A DNA stretch of 64,000 nt from Chryseobacterium sp. CH21 (GTDB lineage: Bacteria; Bacteroidota; Bacteroidia; Flavobacteriales; Weeksellaceae). How positions within the stretch are numbered: the first letter of the stretch is position 1; each line of letters opens with the position of its first letter. The notes under the pieces are model-generated. The model was not told the origin of the DNA. It ran no database searches and was given only the letters and a program-made list of their open reading frames with translations. A program made the translations under genes and the position numbers. Positions 24,318 to 33,676 of this stretch are shown here, piece after piece. The DNA is taken from positions 17,425 to 81,424 of the forward strand of contig NZ_QICI01000095.1 in assembly GCF_004119445.1 (NCBI RefSeq), read 5' to 3'.

Positions 24318-25040
24318 TTACGGAGTAAGGTAAGATATATGAATGTTACCACTTGACAATCTGAAATCCTGTGTATACCTGCAGCGTATTCTGAAGGTTT
24401 CTCCTGTATCAAAAAAGTTAATGGAGGAAAGATTATGATTCAGCCCTGTAGTGCGCTCTCCGTGTCCTGTGGAGATGCCGGCAAGCGTTGTGAGCGTAGG
24501 AGAAACTTTCTGGATATAAGAATTGGCTGTTCCTGCAGTCTGCCCAGAAGGATTCAGATTCAGGTCATAAGTTGCATAAGGGACAATATTATAAAACCCT
24601 GGTTTTACTACGGTAAAAAGTCCGGTTGTAGAGTTATACGTTAAATAAGCCGTATCAATCTTATTACTTACATTAAAAACATAAGTCTGTGAATAACTTT
24701 CATGGGTATTAACAGGAGTAGAATGGGTTCCGGTATAACTTCCGCTGGCGGGGCTTATGTTCGTTTTATTTCCTACATAAACAACTTTTAAAAAGTTTTC
24801 AGATTCAATAGTCTTCCAAACAGGAGCATTTCCCTCGCCATTTGACATTAGTACCTCACCTTTATTTCCTGAGTTTCCTTTGGTTCTGTCATCTCCGCCT
24901 ACATTCAGATCCTTTACTACCTGAAGTGAACCGTTGACATGTAAGGTATTTTGGGGTGTTGCTGTTTTAATCCCTATTTGTGCATTTAGAGATAAGGACA
25001 TGACGAATAATGCCATGTATAGTAGCTTTTTTTCATTCAA
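24318..25040 (-). CDS. Secreted hypothetical protein with TNF/C1q-like C-terminal part
   Basis: About 240 aa. The start is probably TTG at 25040 (MNEKKLLYMALFVMSLSLNAQ, signal peptide), since an earlier ATG at 25112 lies upstream of the -7 box (25062-25069). ATG 25016 (MALFV) is the alternative. The mature part starts IGIKTATPQNTLHVNGSLQV, the tail-fibre-like motif seen in many Chryseobacterium surface proteins, with GNKGEVLMSNGEG. The last about 140 residues look like a beta-sandwich (GFYNIVPYATYDLNL). Function unknown. Confidence 0.65.
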   Translation of the reverse strand: MNEKKLLYMALFVMSLSLNAQIGIKTATPQNTLHVNGSLQVVKDLNVGGDDRTKGNSGNKGEVLMSNGEGNAPVWKTIESENFLKVVYVGNKTNISPASGSYTGTHSTPVNTHESYSQTYVFNVSNKIDTAYLTYNSTTGLFTVVKPGFYNIVPYATYDLNLNPSGQTAGTANSYIQKVSPTLTTLAGISTGHGERTTGLNHNLSSINFFDTGETFRIRCRYTQDFRLSSGNIHISYLTP

Positions 25041-25061
25041 TTGTTGATTTTTTAGTTTAGA

Positions 25062-25069
25062 CAAATATA
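25062..25069 (-). promoter_or_regulatory. -7 box of the secreted protein gene, in a 305-bp gap
   Basis: TATATTTG on the minus strand. The rest of the gap (25041-25345) is very AT-rich. I see no terminator behind the 1238-aa gene and no further feature. Confidence 0.55.
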
Positions 25070-25345
25070 AAATGTTTTTAAAATGTCTTTTTTTTAAAGA
25101 ATCAATAAACATATAAAGCTATGCGTAGTTTTGACTTATGTAGCTGAAAATATGGCTTTTAATTAAAAACCATATTTGTTTTATTGATGAAAAATGCTAT
25201 TTGAAAATTAGAATTATTAAATTCAATTAAAATTGATAATATTTTGAATATTTTACTTTTAATTAGTTTAATGTATTGATAATCAGTATTTTATTGATTT
25301 GTTTTCGGTTTCGAAAATTTGATTTAATTTTTATAAAAATATCAT

Positions 25346-28300
25346 TTAAAATTTCATCCCTATTCCTGCAGAAAGTCTTCCGCCATCAGAACCATAGAAA
25401 TAGTTTAGCCTAGCAGACATCATTTCTACAATACTTAACCATACACCTGCTCCGGCAGATTGATGCCATTTTCTGGAATTTTCACTGTCGTTCCATACAC
25501 GGCCGATATCGTACCCGATAAGGATTCCCATATTGGCGGGAGCAATATTGTTTCTTACTCTTCCAAAATCCCATCTGATTTCCGAGTTATTGGTAAAATA
25601 CGATCTTCCGGCGAATCTTTCGTTTCTGAAAGCTCTCATTCCGTTGTTACCTCCAATGGCTGCCGCCTGATAGAATTCAAAATTATTGTTATTGATCCAC
25701 ATCACATTACTGGAATTGGCAAATACAAATTTCCCTCTCTTATCAATTCTGTGGTCAACGGCCAGTTTTCCTTTTACGGTTACAAAGTTTTTATTAAAGT
25801 CAGAAAGCGTTGCTTTCCAGTCTGCATTCAGCATAAATTCAAGTCCAAGAGTAGGGAAGGCAACATTATCAGCATTTTTATAACCAAATGTATAATTGGC
25901 ACCCACAAACTGCTGACTGTTGAATACACCCGGTCTTACATCCGGAGACTGATTGATGAAGCGGTCAGCTTTTCTCTGTACTTTATTATCTTCAAAAGTT
26001 AATTGAAACTGATGGCTCAGATTCATCCAGCTCTTCTGCGAGATGGAAGGGGCAAAGTTGAATTTGGAAATTCTGGCTCTGTTGTATTCTCTTTCCGTAT
26101 TTTTCTTGTCATAATCACTTTCGTTAGAAAGCCCGAAGAAATTTTGGGAGAATCTTGGAGTGGTATAAAATGCATCAAGGTTGATATCCCAACCTGAAAT
26201 TGCCTTTTTAAATACACCTTTGTATGTAAGGCTAAATCCTGCAGTTGCTGTATAAAAATTAGCTTTTAAACTATGTCTTTGAGTAAATGGGTCGCGGATA
26301 AAATTGTTCACCGTATAATTAGCTAAAACTCCTACAATAACACCATCATCCGGGTTGTAATCCAGGTTAGGATATCCTGCTACAGAATTATATTTAGGAT
26401 GCTTATAATTATAGCTGTTGATATCATAATCATCCGTAATATTCTTCGTTGCATTACCGTCATTATACGTGTTTTTCTGAGATTTAAAATCATAAATCTT
26501 TACTTTCCTTCCATCTGCAACGTTATAGGTATCATGGTTATAGCCGCCAATCAGTCTGATATTCATTTTAGGATTTCCGCTTCCTGTTACTACATAAGTA
26601 TCGTCATCTTCAAGTCCGTAGATCCATAATTCTTTTGTTTTCGAATCATGATAAGTCTTTTCAAAAACCAGCTCGTTTTGATCTTTATTCTTACCCAGAT
26701 AATATTGCTGTACAAGTACGGAATGTCCGTTTTTTGTAATAACAAATTTATCAGGATGTACGGTTCCTGCCAGAGGTACTTTTTTCTGTAATACATCATA
26801 ATACTGGCTGGCGTAGCTCACAAGTTTTGTTTTTCTTGTTTTCAGTTTTCTCTGGATTTCGGCAATAGTGTCGTCCTGTACTTCTTTTGGAAGATTATGA
26901 AAGGCATCATCAATATCCGCATCTGTCAGATGTTCCTGAATATATTTTGCCTGCATTTCCCATTCGTTCTGATCTGCACCTTTTAAGAAAACGAGATCCA
27001 TCGGATAAGGCTCCATAGCAAGCCACTTGACACTGCTGATATCTTCTGTAAAGGTTTTCATATGGCGGATTGCAGGAACATTCATAATCAGTTTAAATGC
27101 TGCGCCGTCATATTTGCTGAATGCCTGATCTCTGTCTTTAGGAATAGGTTTGTAGACTACTTTGTCACCTACTTCATATTCTGCCCATTTCCACTGGTCC
27201 GAGTGTCTGTCCCAGTCACCGATCAGCATATCAAATAATCTTGCTCTGATGTAGGATTCTCTGTCAACAGAATATTTATTGCTTTTGCTGAGGTTCTTTA
27301 ATACATCATCTGTTGAAACAATATCTTTTGCATGGTCAAGGTATGCCAGAGTTTTCGGATCTGAAGAAAAACGTTCTTCAATCATATACATCTCATCCCC
27401 GTAATCTTCGTTGTATCTTCCCAATGCATGCTGTTTAGGAATATAATACAATTTTGGATTGCTGTGGAAAATATTAAGCTTTTCCGACATATTTCCGATG
27501 GTAAACGGAGTAAATGGATGATTGGTGGTATAAAAATCCAACAGGAATTTTTCAGGGAAAGTATCAGCAAGTTCTTCTCCCAATGTACTTTTTTGAAAAG
27601 CCATATTATTAAGAAAACGAATCGCGCTTTTTTTCACGCCACGCATCACAAATTCCTGCCCGTCCGTAGATTTCAGTCGTAAGCTGTTAGACTGGTTTCC
27701 TCCGCCTTCTCTGAAAGGAATATATCCGCCATTCAATTCTGAAAGATTGGCAGTTGGAGCTTCAATCGGGATTCCGTAATATCTTCTGTAATGGTCTCCC
27801 CAAAGCCATCTGTAAAATTTTCTTTTCTCGGTAAGCTGTACCGGATAGATGGTGGAAGAGAATGTTGCCGGAAAAGAATTCGGAAAATTATTGATGAATA
27901 CATCCGGCTTGGAAATAACGGAAATATGAGTCAGTTTTTGAAGCTGGGCATCTTTTGTAGAAAAATATTCAACATCAGTACTTTCATCTTTTCTGAAATT
28001 TAAAACCGCAAAACCGCTGCCTCCGTAAGAAAAATCAGTTTTCTCCACAATGGTAGATGGATCTGTTTTAGAACCTGCACCACTGATGATCTGTCTTAGA
28101 TTTCCGTCTTCGTGATATTGCAGGTTATGGTCATGTCCGGAAACAAAAATAATATTTTCTTTATCCTGAACAATACTTTTCAGTCTGTTGGCCAGATCTG
28201 CATAATGCTGGTTATTGATATCTTCAGGACTTGCTCCGGAAGAACTTCTTAAAATATTGACTACACTTGCCACTACAGGAACAGGAACCTTACTTTTGAA

Positions 28301-29062
28301 TGGATAAAGGTGTGATCTTGCAGAATTAAAACCTGCATGAGTACCACTGCTGATAATAGGGTGGTGTAAGGCAACAATGATTTTTTTGCCCTGGTTTTTA
28401 ATAATAAGATCTTTAAACTCGGTGAAAAAGTCTTCACGGGTTTTGATGTTACAATTTTTGTTGATTCCGGGATAATTATCCCAGTTGGCAATTACCCATT
28501 CCGAATCTACAGCAATGAGTTTGATATCTTTAGAAACGTTGATATCATCAATAGGGCATCCGTTTTTAGGAAGAAAAGCTTTTTTATCATCAAGATATTT
28601 TTTTACCAGACCTTCCTGGGTATTCAATCCATCAATCCCATTATACCAGTCGTGATTTCCGGGAATGACCAATGTTTTCCCCTTAAAATTCTTCGTTATG
28701 GCAAGCTGGTTTTCCAGTTTTTGTTTTGCCAGGGCATACTCTTTATCTGTTTCTTTAGGCATCCCATTCGGGTAGATATTGTCGCCCAAAAATATCAGCA
28801 TAGAGTTACTGTCGGCAGAATCCAGCTTACTTTTCAGTAAATTCAGTGTTTTTTGTGCCTGAGGTTCATCTGAGTTTCCTGCATCTCCAATCAGAAAGAG
28901 TTTAAAATCATGGTCAGATTTTATTTCGGAATCTTTTACTTCATATAAGTTTTTGCCCTTTTGCACGTTATAGGTAGCACATGAATAAAGGACTCCAGCG
29001 GACATTACTGTTCGAAGAACAATAGAAGTATTTTTTAGATGAGTTTTAAAGGATAAATTCAT
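25346..29062 (-). CDS. Metallophosphoesterase fused to an outer-membrane beta barrel
   Basis: 1238 aa. The N-terminus has a lipobox (GVLYSC). A calcineurin-like phosphoesterase domain covers about residues 50-360, with FLIGDAGNSDEP, IFLGDNIYPNG, VIPGNHDWYNG, ALHHPIISSG and FVSGHDHNLQ providing the metal ligands. The middle part (about 430-830) contains GDWDRHSDQWKW and PKDRDQAF, kinase-fold-like motifs of unclear role. The last about 320 residues are a BamA/TamA-like 'surface antigen' barrel ending SAGIGMKF. A phosphoesterase held at the outer membrane by its own barrel is the simplest reading; substrate and orientation are unknown. Confidence 0.85.
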   Translation of the reverse strand: MNLSFKTHLKNTSIVLRTVMSAGVLYSCATYNVQKGKNLYEVKDSEIKSDHDFKLFLIGDAGNSDEPQAQKTLNLLKSKLDSADSNSMLIFLGDNIYPNGMPKETDKEYALAKQKLENQLAITKNFKGKTLVIPGNHDWYNGIDGLNTQEGLVKKYLDDKKAFLPKNGCPIDDINVSKDIKLIAVDSEWVIANWDNYPGINKNCNIKTREDFFTEFKDLIIKNQGKKIIVALHHPIISSGTHAGFNSARSHLYPFKSKVPVPVVASVVNILRSSSGASPEDINNQHYADLANRLKSIVQDKENIIFVSGHDHNLQYHEDGNLRQIISGAGSKTDPSTIVEKTDFSYGGSGFAVLNFRKDESTDVEYFSTKDAQLQKLTHISVISKPDVFINNFPNSFPATFSSTIYPVQLTEKRKFYRWLWGDHYRRYYGIPIEAPTANLSELNGGYIPFREGGGNQSNSLRLKSTDGQEFVMRGVKKSAIRFLNNMAFQKSTLGEELADTFPEKFLLDFYTTNHPFTPFTIGNMSEKLNIFHSNPKLYYIPKQHALGRYNEDYGDEMYMIEERFSSDPKTLAYLDHAKDIVSTDDVLKNLSKSNKYSVDRESYIRARLFDMLIGDWDRHSDQWKWAEYEVGDKVVYKPIPKDRDQAFSKYDGAAFKLIMNVPAIRHMKTFTEDISSVKWLAMEPYPMDLVFLKGADQNEWEMQAKYIQEHLTDADIDDAFHNLPKEVQDDTIAEIQRKLKTRKTKLVSYASQYYDVLQKKVPLAGTVHPDKFVITKNGHSVLVQQYYLGKNKDQNELVFEKTYHDSKTKELWIYGLEDDDTYVVTGSGNPKMNIRLIGGYNHDTYNVADGRKVKIYDFKSQKNTYNDGNATKNITDDYDINSYNYKHPKYNSVAGYPNLDYNPDDGVIVGVLANYTVNNFIRDPFTQRHSLKANFYTATAGFSLTYKGVFKKAISGWDINLDAFYTTPRFSQNFFGLSNESDYDKKNTEREYNRARISKFNFAPSISQKSWMNLSHQFQLTFEDNKVQRKADRFINQSPDVRPGVFNSQQFVGANYTFGYKNADNVAFPTLGLEFMLNADWKATLSDFNKNFVTVKGKLAVDHRIDKRGKFVFANSSNVMWINNNNFEFYQAAAIGGNNGMRAFRNERFAGRSYFTNNSEIRWDFGRVRNNIAPANMGILIGYDIGRVWNDSENSRKWHQSAGAGVWLSIVEMMSARLNYFYGSDGGRLSAGIGMKF

Positions 29063-29088
29063 AAATTTACATTAACAAAATTTCAGGG

Positions 29089-30264
29089 ATGAGCATTTTA
29101 CAAAAAGCTAAAAATTATGTTGAAATCTTATTCAAAGATAAGTTATCTTCAGTATATTTTTATCATAATTTTATCCATACTGCCTATACAGTCAATAAGG
29201 CTGAGGAAATCATGAAAAATACTCCTGTTTCTGAAGAGGATCAGGAGAAAGTACTCGTAGCATTATGGTTTCATGATACGGGATATATAGAATGTGCTTT
29301 GAACCATGAGGAAAGGAGTGTGGAGGTGATGAAGGCTTTTTTACACCAGGAAAATTATCCGGAAAACTATATTGCAGATGTTGAAAAGCTGATTCTGGCT
29401 ACTAAAATACACTATGAACCTCAGAATTTACTGGAGAAAATTGTAAAAGATGCTGATTTCAGTCATTTTGCAGGTCATGATTACAGTGATATTTCCGATG
29501 CTTTGAGAAAAGAATGGGAACTAACCAATGTAAGATGTTTTTCCAATGAAGAATGGAATGCCGGAAATCTCGATATGCTGAAAAATAAGCATACTTTTTA
29601 TACCGATTATGCTAAAGAAAACTGGGAGCCTCTAAAAAAGAAAAACATTAAAAAGATCGAAAAGAAGCTGGAAAAAGAAGAAGAGAAAAAAGAGAACAAA
29701 AAGGAGAGTTCGGAAGGTAAAAAGGAAAAAGAAAAATCAGACAGAAGTGTAGATACTTTATTCAGAGTAACACTTAATAATCATACCAGACTAAGTGATA
29801 TTGCGGACAGCAAGGCCAATATTCTTTTATCTGTAAATGCAATTATTATCTCGGTTTGTCTTTCCGTTTTGGTTCCTAAGCTGGATGCTCCTAAGAATTC
29901 TCACCTGATTCTTCCAAGTTTTATATTATTGTTATCAAGTGTATTGACGATCATATTTGCGATTTTATCCACAAAACCTAATGTAACAAAGACAACATTC
30001 ACATCTCAGGATATTGTGAACAGAAAAGTAAACCTTCTTTTCTTTGGAAATTTCCAGCAGATGTTGTTTGATGACTATCATAATGCGATGAAAGATCTGA
30101 TTAAAGACAGAGATTATATTTATGATTCTATGGTAAAAGATCTGTATTATCTAGGGAAAGTTCTTAACAGAAAATACAAACTTTTGTCCATTACCTATAA
30201 GATTTTTATGGCAGGGATTATTATTTCTGTTCTGTCTTTCGGAGCGGCATTTCTTAGTCTTTAA
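29089..30264 (+). CDS. HD domain protein fused to a PycTM (DUF5706) membrane domain
   Basis: 391 aa. Residues about 1-170 form an HD phosphohydrolase domain (HNFIHT at 26-31, FHDTGY at 61-66, KDADFSHF at 120-127). A very charged Lys/Glu linker follows (181-217). Residues about 220-391 match the Pycsar effector transmembrane domain, with membrane helices near 245-263, 273-293 and 371-390 and the signature LSDIADSKANILLSVNA. PycTM proteins act in cyclic-pyrimidine immune signalling; HD domains often cleave cyclic nucleotides. No cyclase gene is nearby. The next gene, a bestrophin, begins 17 bp downstream. Confidence 0.85.
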   Translation: MSILQKAKNYVEILFKDKLSSVYFYHNFIHTAYTVNKAEEIMKNTPVSEEDQEKVLVALWFHDTGYIECALNHEERSVEVMKAFLHQENYPENYIADVEKLILATKIHYEPQNLLEKIVKDADFSHFAGHDYSDISDALRKEWELTNVRCFSNEEWNAGNLDMLKNKHTFYTDYAKENWEPLKKKNIKKIEKKLEKEEEKKENKKESSEGKKEKEKSDRSVDTLFRVTLNNHTRLSDIADSKANILLSVNAIIISVCLSVLVPKLDAPKNSHLILPSFILLLSSVLTIIFAILSTKPNVTKTTFTSQDIVNRKVNLLFFGNFQQMLFDDYHNAMKDLIKDRDYIYDSMVKDLYYLGKVLNRKYKLLSITYKIFMAGIIISVLSFGAAFLSL

Positions 30265-30280
30265 TTAAAAATACACGCAA

Positions 30281-31204
30281 ATGATAGTCAGACAGCGAAC
30301 AAATTGGCTGAAAATGTTATTTATATGGAGAGGATCTGTATTAAAGAAAATTGTTGTTCAGCTCTCTATCATTACGCTGTTTTCTTTGGCTATCTATATT
30401 TTCAAAGGGAGAATCTTTGATTATAAAGTGCATCTTAATCCTACGATTTTTACATTGATAGGATTAGCATTGGCCATATTTATGGGTTTCTGTAATTCTG
30501 CAAGCTACGACCGTTTTTGGGAAGGACGGAAGCTTTGGGGATTGCTTGTTATTGAAACCAGATCATTGACGAGACAAATCTTATCATTAGTGAACGATTT
30601 TTCTCCCGATGCTCAGGAAGAAAAACAAAAAATTATCAAACTGATCTCTGCGTTTGGCTGGGCTTTAAACTTTCAGCTGAGAGATAAAACGGGGACAGAA
30701 CATCTTGAGCGGCTGCTTTCTCCTGAACAATTGGAACAGGTGAAGCATAAAAAATTCATTCCCAATATTATTCTTGGGTTTATCGCCGATTGGCTTAATG
30801 AACAGAATAAAAAAGGAAATATTGACACCATTGTGATGACTTCTATGGATCATCAACTGAATCAGTTTTCTAATATTTCCGGTGGCTGCGAGAGAATTTA
30901 TAATACTCCATTACCTTTTGCTTACAGCGTTCTTCTGCATCGTACTGTATATCTGTATTGTTTCTGGCTTCCTTTCGGATTGGTAGATACCTTGGGGTGG
31001 ATGATGCCTTTAATTGTTCTGCTGATCAGCTATACTTTTATTGCTCTTGATGCCATTATTCAGGAGATTGGAGAACCTTTTGGTGAGGAAGAAAACGACC
31101 TTGCCCTGAACAGCATCTGCCGAACGATTGAATTTTCTATTTTTGAGCAGGCAGGAATTCCGCAAGGTGAATTGAAGAAGCCGGATACTTATTTTGTGGA
31201 TTAG
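30281..31204 (+). CDS. Bestrophin family anion channel
   Basis: A 307-aa membrane protein of the bestrophin/UPF0187 family. Typical segments are LIGLALAIFMGFCNSASYDRFWEGRKLWG (shown here as two parts, LIGLALAIFMGF and SYDRFWEGRKLWG) and PFAYSVLLHRTVYLYCFWLPFGL. The C-terminal EIGEPFGEEENDLALNSIC carries the acidic cluster. Bacterial bestrophins are pentameric ion channels; Klebsiella KpBest is cation selective, so ion choice is open. It forms a likely operon with the HD-PycTM gene. Confidence 0.9.
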   Translation: MIVRQRTNWLKMLFIWRGSVLKKIVVQLSIITLFSLAIYIFKGRIFDYKVHLNPTIFTLIGLALAIFMGFCNSASYDRFWEGRKLWGLLVIETRSLTRQILSLVNDFSPDAQEEKQKIIKLISAFGWALNFQLRDKTGTEHLERLLSPEQLEQVKHKKFIPNIILGFIADWLNEQNKKGNIDTIVMTSMDHQLNQFSNISGGCERIYNTPLPFAYSVLLHRTVYLYCFWLPFGLVDTLGWMMPLIVLLISYTFIALDAIIQEIGEPFGEEENDLALNSICRTIEFSIFEQAGIPQGELKKPDTYFVD

Positions 31205-31210
31205 GATTTT

Positions 31211-33523
31211 CTATTTCTCAGGAAGTGTAAAAGAAACCCTCAGCGCCAGCAATCCTGTAATTCCCTGAAGATCTTCTACCTTTAAGAATTCTATATCATT
31301 TTGTAGAACTCCTTTTTTCTGAAGTTTTGAAATGTAGTCCAGATATTCCTTTTGATTTTCCATTCCGAAATAGACGATGGTGATTTTTCCGGGTGCAGTG
31401 ATGCGTTCTGAAGAATCTTTGACATGCGCTTTATCCAGACGCTTTTTGATAATTTCGTAATAAGAATTGTAAGCTCCGTCTACATCAAAGCGTTTTTCAT
31501 CCATTCTGAAACGGATGTCTATTTTTTCATTGTAGACAAAGATGAGTGACGCAATATCCAGCTGTACAGGAAGATATTTTTTGAACGACTGAAATTCAAG
31601 TTCCATTTTACAGATGGTTTTAAGCTGCCAGTATCTCAGTTTGTGAACAACTTTTGAGGTATAGTGAAGTTCAGGAGCGATGCTTGGGCCAATGTACAGG
31701 TTATGTTCCACACCATCAGATTTAAATCTTTCATAATAATGTGGGAAAATTTCCTGTGCTTTTATCTGGCTTTCATCCAGCATATCTGCCAGTTTTCGAT
31801 TGACCAGTGTAATAGAATCATCAAGGTTTTTTCTGTGATGGTAAAACAAGTCGGTAGGGGCAAAGATGTGTGAAAAATAATCTTTGATTTTTGCCTTTAT
31901 TTCTCTTGCTGTTTTTATTTCCAGTTTTCCCTGTAAAAAAGGATGAATTTCGTCTCTTAATAGTCTTTGAAAACGCTGTTCAGTATCAGCTTTGATTTCA
32001 TTGTTCAGCTCATTTTCAAAAACATCCAGTGCCAATAGAAATTTTTCAGAATCAGAATTCGTGAGTGTAAAAATCTCATTCAGCCATTCAATCTGCTGAT
32101 TAAGATCCTGCAGCATCAGATTATATCGTTTTTCCGATGATGAACGGATATCTGAAACTCCAAACAGAGGAGTAAGATTTTTGAATGCAATTTGCTTTAA
32201 AGTATATATTTTCCTTCCAAGTGATGCTGTAAAATATTTTTCAGCCTCATTTCTGAATTTCCATACCACACTGTCGTGGATAGTAGTGTATTCACGTTGA
32301 ATAATGGCTTCTATCTGATAGTTTTTTTCAAAATAGAACCTGTTCAGAGAGAAAAGAACCATATCCGTGAAAAACTCCAGTTTTTTAAGCTTTAAACCAT
32401 TGAAGCTTCCGGCAATAGGAGACGTAAATTCCATGATGGCAAGGAGCTCACCATCTTTCATGATAGGAATTACCATGAAACTATTGACATTGTTATCCTT
32501 TAAAATGCTAAAGGAAGGAAGCAGCTTGACATTCTCGTCCAGGTTGTTTACATTGGAGACAACTACAGGCTTTGAATTATGATTTAAATTATTAAAAGTA
32601 CTCTTACGGGTATCTTCGTCAAATGCATTGATCCAGAAATCCAGAATATGATTGGTAAGGAGACTCTCATAAATCGGCAGTTTATCCAGCTTCTGTTCCT
32701 TTTTGTTGAAAGTCATCAGCCCAAAACTGAGTTCCGGAACATCAAAGTAGGATTTGAAAATTTCCGTCAGATTTTCGTTGGGATTCATATTTTCCGGATC
32801 AATTTCAATCATGCTTGATTTCAGATCAGAAAGGGCAACTTCAGAGGTACAGTCTACCAGTGAAATAATGGTAAATCCTTTCAATATCCAAGATTGAGAT
32901 GGGAAATATTTCTTCCAGAGTTTAAAGTCATCCAGGTTTTCCAGAAGCATATCCAGAAAATCATCAGATGGAATTTTGGCATCTTCTGTAGGAGTAATTT
33001 CTGTAAAATCTGAATTGACTGTAATTTTATAATGTTTCATGATTCCCTGCTTATTGGGAATGTCATAATAGAACGGGATCGTACTTTTAATATCTTTTTT
33101 GAAGTAGCTCTGAAGTATCAGACAGCAGCAGAATACATAAAATTCATTATCTGAAATATTCCTGAGTTCTATTTCAAAGTCTTTTCCTGCATCTTTCAGA
33201 ATATCTTTAAATCTTTCGGTATAATTGAAGGTAATGTTTGAAAGAGGAATACTTGCAGCCTTTATTTCATTTCTGGTAAGCCCTGTTGGAAAAAGATCAG
33301 CAAGAAGCAGTCTGATGAGGTCTTCATGTTTTTCAAGAAGGGTTGTGTCCTGAAATCCTTCTCTAAGGTCTTTAAAATTTCTGGTACTTTCTAATAAAGA
33401 CTCAGCATAATTGACCCTGTATTCCAGTCTGTCATTATAGCGGATATGTTCCAGAACATCCAAATATTTTTTGAATGATATATAAACCTGAAAGGGAGAG
33501 TCTTTTTTATAGAGATTAGCCAA
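31211..33523 (-). CDS. Large GAF domain protein
   Basis: A 770-aa soluble protein with no membrane segment. A GAF-like domain lies near residues 290-400 (SVFMVIPIMKDGELLAIMEFTSP-type strand pattern, seen as FMVIPIMKDGELLAIMEF). The flanks are long and mostly helical, and the N-terminal about 280 residues match nothing I know. There is no kinase, cyclase or HTH domain. It is convergent with the bestrophin gene, 6 bp apart at the stops, with no terminator between. Ligand and partner are unknown. Confidence 0.8.
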   Translation of the reverse strand: MANLYKKDSPFQVYISFKKYLDVLEHIRYNDRLEYRVNYAESLLESTRNFKDLREGFQDTTLLEKHEDLIRLLLADLFPTGLTRNEIKAASIPLSNITFNYTERFKDILKDAGKDFEIELRNISDNEFYVFCCCLILQSYFKKDIKSTIPFYYDIPNKQGIMKHYKITVNSDFTEITPTEDAKIPSDDFLDMLLENLDDFKLWKKYFPSQSWILKGFTIISLVDCTSEVALSDLKSSMIEIDPENMNPNENLTEIFKSYFDVPELSFGLMTFNKKEQKLDKLPIYESLLTNHILDFWINAFDEDTRKSTFNNLNHNSKPVVVSNVNNLDENVKLLPSFSILKDNNVNSFMVIPIMKDGELLAIMEFTSPIAGSFNGLKLKKLEFFTDMVLFSLNRFYFEKNYQIEAIIQREYTTIHDSVVWKFRNEAEKYFTASLGRKIYTLKQIAFKNLTPLFGVSDIRSSSEKRYNLMLQDLNQQIEWLNEIFTLTNSDSEKFLLALDVFENELNNEIKADTEQRFQRLLRDEIHPFLQGKLEIKTAREIKAKIKDYFSHIFAPTDLFYHHRKNLDDSITLVNRKLADMLDESQIKAQEIFPHYYERFKSDGVEHNLYIGPSIAPELHYTSKVVHKLRYWQLKTICKMELEFQSFKKYLPVQLDIASLIFVYNEKIDIRFRMDEKRFDVDGAYNSYYEIIKKRLDKAHVKDSSERITAPGKITIVYFGMENQKEYLDYISKLQKKGVLQNDIEFLKVEDLQGITGLLALRVSFTLPEK

Positions 33524-33676
33524 GAGCTGAAAAATTTAAAGTAAAGTTATGAAAAAAGCAGAATATTGCCTGTCTGAAATTTTTATTTTATTATACATAA
33601 TTTACAGGTTATTAGAGGAAATTCTACAATGTATTTTATAATTCATTGCTGTTTTTTAGAAAGACAGATTGGCGGG

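Noticed and set aside
29089..33523. Complete Pycsar or CBASS defence island
   Set aside because: No cyclase or CD-NTase gene is found among the neighbours; the GAF protein has no cyclase motif and is on the opposite strand.
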